Part shown: one piece after another, positions 6,579-9,672 of the stretch
Layout of the letters: each line of letters starts with the position of its first letter
Numbering within the stretch: the stretch's first letter is position 1
Assembly (NCBI GenBank): GCA_900556395.1
Contig: USOQ01000084.1
Location: 1 to 9,672 of the forward strand
Source of the DNA: Candidatus Segatella caccae
GTDB lineage: Bacteria; Bacteroidota; Bacteroidia; Bacteroidales; Bacteroidaceae
DNA: 9,672 bases
Direction of reading: 5' to 3'
The notes under the pieces: generated by a model
Database searches by the model: none
Told to the model about the DNA's origin: nothing
Seen by the model: the letters and a program-made list of their open reading frames with translations, nothing else
Translations under genes and position numbers: made by a program

Positions 6579-6736
6579 GTAGTTTACTGAAGTTTCGCAT
6601 GTACGGAAGTTATAGTAGTTAAAGAAGTTATAGCCAAAAGCCTTTTAGGTTGTATATTTAGCTATAAAGCATATGGCTTTAACTTCTCTAACTTCATTAA
6701 ATTCTTAAACTTCCCCATTTGCGAAAGTTGAGTAGT
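6579..6736. repeat. imperfect long palindrome built from 9-bp repeats
   Basis: The left arm carries 9-nt units of the type GGAAGTTAT (6605-6613, 6614-6622, 6623-6631, with earlier variants from 6579). The right arm carries four units of the type CTTTAACTT (6677-6712), the same motif inverted. The arms pair 17 of 19 bp at 6617-6635 with 6675-6693. TTTCGCA-N5-GGAAGTT (6593-6611) also pairs perfectly with AACTTCC-N5-TGCGAAA (6708-6726). The result is a predicted stem-loop of about 150 nt. No protein-coding frame or transposase remnant is evident. Confidence 0.75.
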
Positions 6737-6744
6737 TTATTAAA

Positions 6745-6786
6745 ATCAAAAAGCCCTGCCCCGCAAAGGGGGTAGGGCTTTTTGAT
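6745..6786. terminator. strong bidirectional intrinsic terminator
   Basis: ATCAAAAAGCCCT (6745-6757) pairs perfectly with AGGGCTTTTTGAT (6774-6786). The stem is continued by a G-T pair and CCCC/GGGG (6759-6762 with 6769-6772), leaving a 6-nt loop. The A5/T5 tracts inside the stem give a U tract in both directions. It ends 46 bp past the stop of the minus-strand GYF gene, so it most plausibly ends that operon and also blocks read-through from the plus strand. Confidence 0.88.
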
Positions 6787-6832
6787 GTATTGTTGCTTTT
6801 ATATGTGTTGCCACTCTGTGGAGGGAGACCTG

Positions 6833-7729
6833 TTAGAACAAGCTGAGGATCTTGTCTACTATCTTGTCGATATTAGAGGAGTCGTTCAGTTCTTCTAACT
6901 TCTTGTTGAGTTTGTCTTCCACCTTCTTGCTTACCTTGTCGGATAGTTTGTCGATAGCCTCGTTGGTCTTGTTTTCGAGCTGTGACTGCAGGTTGGTGTT
7001 GTCTGAAGAGTTGTTTGCCGACTGATTGTCATCAGCATTTTCAGATGAGTCGTTGCCGTTTTGCAGTTCCACATTTTCCATAGCCTTGACTGCATCATCG
7101 GCATTGATGGTGTATACCTTGCCCAGGATTCCGAAGCTTACGTTGTGACTTTTGCCATTGAAGCTGACGGTGCCTTTCGAGAAGATGATGTAGTTGTGGT
7201 ACTCGAAAAGCTGGTCGAAGGCAACATCTATCATGTTGTTCGAGATCATCTTGGCAAACGAGCGCAGGCCCTCGGCGAAGATGAAGTCGTCACTGATGTT
7301 TGTAGTCTTGTCTATCACCTTGCCGACTTCCTCCTGTACGGCTTGCTTATGAGTGTCTCTGCCGGGGTTGGTGAATGCCAGGATGAGCAGAATCACAACC
7401 AAGAGTCCTACGAAGAATTTCCAGTAAGATTTCTTTTTCTTAGGCTTCTTGTCGCTGTCTTTCCCGTTCTCATTTTCCTCTGTTTCTGCTGCAGGCTGAC
7501 TCATCTCTTCCGCCTGATTGGCTGTAGGAGGAACAGGAGGCACTGCAGTTCCTGTTTGCTGACTGCCTTCGGCGAGAATGTATTTCAGTTCGGCTATTTT
7601 CCAGGCTGGAGTCCAGTCTGTCATACCTTCTTTCCATACCAACGTCTCCGACTTGATATGTCTCTCTGCCAGTTGGGCTATGGTGAATGGTCCAGCTTGC
7701 TTTCCGTTTTCTACGATAAAGTATTCCAT
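6833..7729 (-). CDS. GYF_2 (DUF4339) domain membrane protein with periplasmic coiled-coil tail
   Basis: Residues 1-50 form a GYF_2/DUF4339 domain (MEYFIVENGKQAGPF, then LVWKEGMTDWTPAWKI), a fold that binds proline-rich peptides in relatives. A proline-rich, acidic linker (60-92) and a lysine cluster (94-100) precede one transmembrane helix (about 103-120). By the positive-inside rule the GYF domain is cytosolic and the rest periplasmic. Residues 121-215 (TNPGRD, YHNYIIFSKGTV, NVSFGILGKVYT) look to me like the DUF4359 type, a tentative match. A low-complexity N/S/D stretch (223-246) and a charged amphipathic helix (247-297) end the protein. The start is fixed by an in-frame TAG two codons upstream. 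It follows the C11 peptidase gene after 57 bp and probably shares its transcript. Confidence 0.85.
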   Translation of the reverse strand: MEYFIVENGKQAGPFTIAQLAERHIKSETLVWKEGMTDWTPAWKIAELKYILAEGSQQTGTAVPPVPPTANQAEEMSQPAAETEENENGKDSDKKPKKKKSYWKFFVGLLVVILLILAFTNPGRDTHKQAVQEEVGKVIDKTTNISDDFIFAEGLRSFAKMISNNMIDVAFDQLFEYHNYIIFSKGTVSFNGKSHNVSFGILGKVYTINADDAVKAMENVELQNGNDSSENADDNQSANNSSDNTNLQSQLENKTNEAIDKLSDKVSKKVEDKLNKKLEELNDSSNIDKIVDKILSLF

Positions 7730-7786
7730 TGTTTTCTATCTGTTTATTTTTGTTTTTCTTTAACTTCCTCCTAACTTCTTTGCTCT

Positions 7787-8986
7787 TCACTCTCCCTCAT
7801 GCGTCGCTTTCCACCATTTGGTCTGTTTCTTGGTTCTGAGAGCCACGGGATGCGAACTGGGGTCGCTGATGGTAAGCCCCGAGAAGTCTTTGACGGTGAT
7901 GGTTGTCGCATTGATGTTGCTGTACACTTCTGCGGTGCTTTGTGCGGCTTTTACCGTGGCTTTCAGCTGAGTGGCAAACTGATCCTTCATCGAGGCGTTG
8001 GGCTTCAGACTGTCTACATAGTTGCCCAAGTCGTAATACAGGTTGGGGGTGTATCCGTCTTCTGTCTGCACGCCAGCCAGACGTTCTGTGGTGATGGTGT
8101 ACTTGCTGTTCAGTTCCTTCATGATGGCAGCCAACTTGTCCATCTGTCGGCAGTCGATGGCAGCAAGGCTTGCGTATGGGGTAGAGGTGCTGTTGTAATG
8201 AGAGTAGTACGACGAGATGATGCTTGCGTAGTTGGGAGTTGTCGTGTTGAGATAGCTCCAGATATCCTCGTAGGGCAGTCCCTTTGCCATAATCTCATTG
8301 GGCGAAGCCAAGAGGAAGTTGGTGGCATCCTTCAGCTCGTAAGCCGTCTCCACATTACTCATATAGCAGGCATCGAAGAGGATGTACTGCATCTTGATGC
8401 CGTTGGTCTCGATGGCTTGTGCCAGCGATGATACGTTGATGGCATAGGTGTTGTCGAGTCCGCCAAAAGAGCGGGTCTTGAGTGCAGCTTTTCTCTTGGC
8501 CTGGTTGGGATAGTCGGTCCAGTCGGAAATGTTGTTCCATCCTGTTCCGTGTCCTCCGATAATCAGGGCATAGTTGAGTGCCTCTGCTTGCAGTTTCACC
8601 TCACCGATGATGTCTGTCAGTCCTTCCGTAGTGGTGTAGGCAGTGCCGGTATAGTTTTCCAGCATCTGATGCTCTACGGTAAAGGTGCTTGAGTTGTAAG
8701 TCAGCTCAAAGAGCGAACTCTCTGTGGCAGATGTGCTCATAAACACAAATACCCTTGTGCTTTTTAGTCCCTTGTTCTTCTTGATGGCATTCTCTATCTG
8801 GTTCAGGTTGTTGACCATATCGCTGTAGAGTCCTGCCGAGTTTTCGGTTCCCGACCATGGATACATGATGAGCAAGGTCTGCTTGTTGACGCTGTCGATG
8901 TCGAAAGCCTCGTCGTTGCAGCCCGTCAGTCCCATCAGGGCGAAGGATACATATATAAATAAGGTGAAAAGCTTCTTTCTTGTCAT
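7787..8986 (-). CDS. clostripain-family (C11) cysteine peptidase lipoprotein
   Basis: The 399-residue protein has a lipoprotein signal ending LTG then Cys23. The mature protein shows the C11 peptidase dyad: His146 in the IIGGHGTGW motif and Cys207 in the FDACYMS motif, each after a hydrophobic strand (LNYALII, MQYILF) as in clan CD. C11 enzymes such as clostripain, PmC11 and Bacteroides fragipain cleave after Arg/Lys and mature by self-cleavage between the His and Cys. A basic loop (KRK at 164-166, K170, R172) lies in that interval. Residues after Cys23 are acidic (NDEAFDID), which resembles the Bacteroidetes lipoprotein export signal and suggests the cell surface. The substrate is unknown. 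It lies 135 bp after valS and 57 bp before the GYF gene; no consensus promoter is seen upstream. Confidence 0.9.
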   Translation of the reverse strand: MTRKKLFTLFIYVSFALMGLTGCNDEAFDIDSVNKQTLLIMYPWSGTENSAGLYSDMVNNLNQIENAIKKNKGLKSTRVFVFMSTSATESSLFELTYNSSTFTVEHQMLENYTGTAYTTTEGLTDIIGEVKLQAEALNYALIIGGHGTGWNNISDWTDYPNQAKRKAALKTRSFGGLDNTYAINVSSLAQAIETNGIKMQYILFDACYMSNVETAYELKDATNFLLASPNEIMAKGLPYEDIWSYLNTTTPNYASIISSYYSHYNSTSTPYASLAAIDCRQMDKLAAIMKELNSKYTITTERLAGVQTEDGYTPNLYYDLGNYVDSLKPNASMKDQFATQLKATVKAAQSTAEVYSNINATTITVKDFSGLTISDPSSHPVALRTKKQTKWWKATHEGE

Positions 8987-8996
8987 GATACGAAAA

Positions 8997-9104
8997 ATGT
9001 TAAATGTTAAGTGTTAAATGTTAAGTCGTGGCGCCCTTGTAAAGTCTTGTTCTTAAGATGGCAAGAGCAGCCTCGTCTAACACTTAACATTCAACATTTA
9101 ACAT
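8997..9104. repeat. inverted pair of four-unit heptanucleotide arrays
   Basis: The left arm (8997-9024) is ATGTTAA, ATGTTAA, GTGTTAA, ATGTTAA. The right arm (9077-9104), read on the other strand, is ATGTTAA, ATGTTGA, ATGTTAA, GTGTTAG. The arms can pair over 13-14 bp in more than one register (8996-9008 with 9093-9105, or 9003-9016 with 9078-9091) around a loop of 52 nt or more. The element fills most of the space between valS and the C11 peptidase gene. It may act as a weak terminator for valS, since AACATTTTTCG follows on the minus strand. Confidence 0.85.
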
Positions 9105-9121
9105 TGAAAAAAAATAGTCTG

Positions 9122-9672
9122 TTACTTCTTCTTGAGTTCTTCGATAGTAGCCTTGAGGGCTGCAATCTTCTCTACAGAGTCGCTTTCCTTCTTGCGCTCC
9201 AGTGCCACCACCTTCTCAGGAGCGTGAGCCACGAAGTTCTCGTTGCTGAGCTTTTTGCGCACACCCATCAGGAAGCCTTCAAGGTGCTTGAGCTGTGCCT
9301 CTGCCTTCTCTATCTCGGCAGCCACGTCGATGAGGTCGCCCAATGGTACGGCAAACTCGTCGGTGCCTACCATGAAACTGGACGCATCGGCGCTCTTCTC
9401 GGCGATGACCTCAATCTTGTCGAGGTTGGCCATCTTCAGCGTTACGTCGTTGTAAGCCTCGAAGTCGTTCTTGCCCACTGCCTGGAGTGAGAGCTGCTCC
9501 TTCTGAGCGATGTTCTTCTGATTGCGAACGGTACGGACACCGGCGATAATCTGCTTCACTGCCTCAATGTCGGCTGCCAACTTCTGCTCCTCAGCTGTAG
9601 GTGCAGGAATCTCCAGTTTCTCGCGCATGATGCTCTCGCCATCCTTGCGGTCGTAGATGTGCTGCCACAACT
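9122..9672 (-). CDS. valS: valyl-tRNA synthetase, C-terminal part (runs off window)
   Basis: The roughly 183 visible codons encode the end of ValRS, the class I enzyme that charges tRNA-Val. The fragment opens in the anticodon-binding domain (LWQHIYDRKDGESIMREKLE; the first codon is an internal Leu TTG, not a start). It continues through VKQIIAGVRTVRNQKNI and ends in the C-terminal tRNA-contacting coiled-coil arm (about DLIDVAAEIEKAEAQLKHLE to the terminal KK), which contains the conserved KLSNENFVAHAPEKVV motif. The full protein is usually about 870-880 residues, so most of it lies beyond the right edge. The stop at 9122-9124 is followed on the minus strand by a T-rich run and the inverted heptad array. 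Confidence 0.96.
   Translation of the reverse strand, partial: LWQHIYDRKDGESIMREKLEIPAPTAEEQKLAADIEAVKQIIAGVRTVRNQKNIAQKEQLSLQAVGKNDFEAYNDVTLKMANLDKIEVIAEKSADASSFMVGTDEFAVPLGDLIDVAAEIEKAEAQLKHLEGFLMGVRKKLSNENFVAHAPEKVVALERKKESDSVEKIAALKATIEELKKK

Larger units (their letters stand above)
6408..6832. other. 425-bp gene-free convergent intergenic region
   Basis: Between the stop of the thioredoxin-fold gene (plus) and the stop of the GYF membrane protein gene (minus) I find no gene. The region holds, in order, the 22-bp tandem repeat with its enclosing inverted repeat, the 9-bp-period palindrome, and a strong hairpin terminator. The remaining bases are A/T-rich linkers. Confidence 0.8.

Noticed and set aside
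6579..6736. Miniature transposable element (MITE)
   Set aside because: The palindrome is suggestive, but I could not find flanking target-site duplications or clean terminal inverted repeats.
7767..7772. AGGAGG on the minus strand as a Shine-Dalgarno site for the GYF gene
   Set aside because: It is 37 nt upstream of the ATG at 7729, an in-frame TAG lies between, and Bacteroidetes rarely use such sites. It is part of an AACTTC-type repeat stretch.
7061..7774. 237-codon open frame on the plus strand
   Set aside because: It lies antisense over the well-supported GYF membrane protein gene and its translation shows no family features.
7799..8431. 210-codon open frame on the plus strand
   Set aside because: Antisense shadow of the C11 peptidase gene, whose catalytic motifs and signal peptide are clear.
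9011..9490. 159-codon open frame on the plus strand
   Set aside because: It begins inside the heptad repeat and runs antisense to valS; a by-product of codon bias.

Overview
The window looks like chromosomal DNA from a Bacteroidales bacterium, most likely Prevotellaceae (Prevotella/Segatella group). Three things support this. Two good matches to the Bacteroidetes promoter consensus (TTTG-N19-TAnnTTTG) are present. The gene content is typical: an M20C aminoacyl-histidine dipeptidase, an OmpH-like lipoprotein, a TlpA-type thioredoxin-fold protein with a large N-terminal region, and a C11 peptidase lipoprotein. Shine-Dalgarno sites are lacking. The taxon is an inference; no rRNA or other marker is present.

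Layout. The left edge holds the 5' part of rplU (ribosomal protein L21, minus strand) with a well-matched promoter and a leader of about 110 nt. Next is pepD (minus). A short divergent regulatory region separates pepD from a plus-strand series: a 64-residue single-span membrane protein, an OmpH/Skp-like lipoprotein, nth (endonuclease III), a DUF2461 protein, and a 630-residue exported thioredoxin-fold protein. A gene-free stretch of about 425 bp (6408-6832) follows. It lies between convergent genes and is packed with repeats and terminator-like hairpins. The right part is all minus strand: a GYF_2/DUF4339 membrane protein, a clostripain-family (C11) peptidase lipoprotein directly upstream of it, and the C-terminal coding end of valS at the window edge.

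The genes are mostly housekeeping (translation, base-excision repair, dipeptide hydrolysis) plus envelope functions (OmpH, TlpA-like, C11 peptidase, GYF membrane protein). I see no phage, IS, CRISPR, toxin-antitoxin or defence cassette. The most unusual material is intergenic. A 22-bp tandem repeat is enclosed in a perfect 18-bp inverted repeat, beside a 9-bp-period imperfect palindrome of about 150 nt. An inverted pair of four-unit heptanucleotide arrays lies between valS and the C11 gene. A second, different heptanucleotide array abuts the small membrane protein gene. The C11 peptidase/GYF membrane-protein pair is the best candidate for an under-described functional unit, but that is inference.
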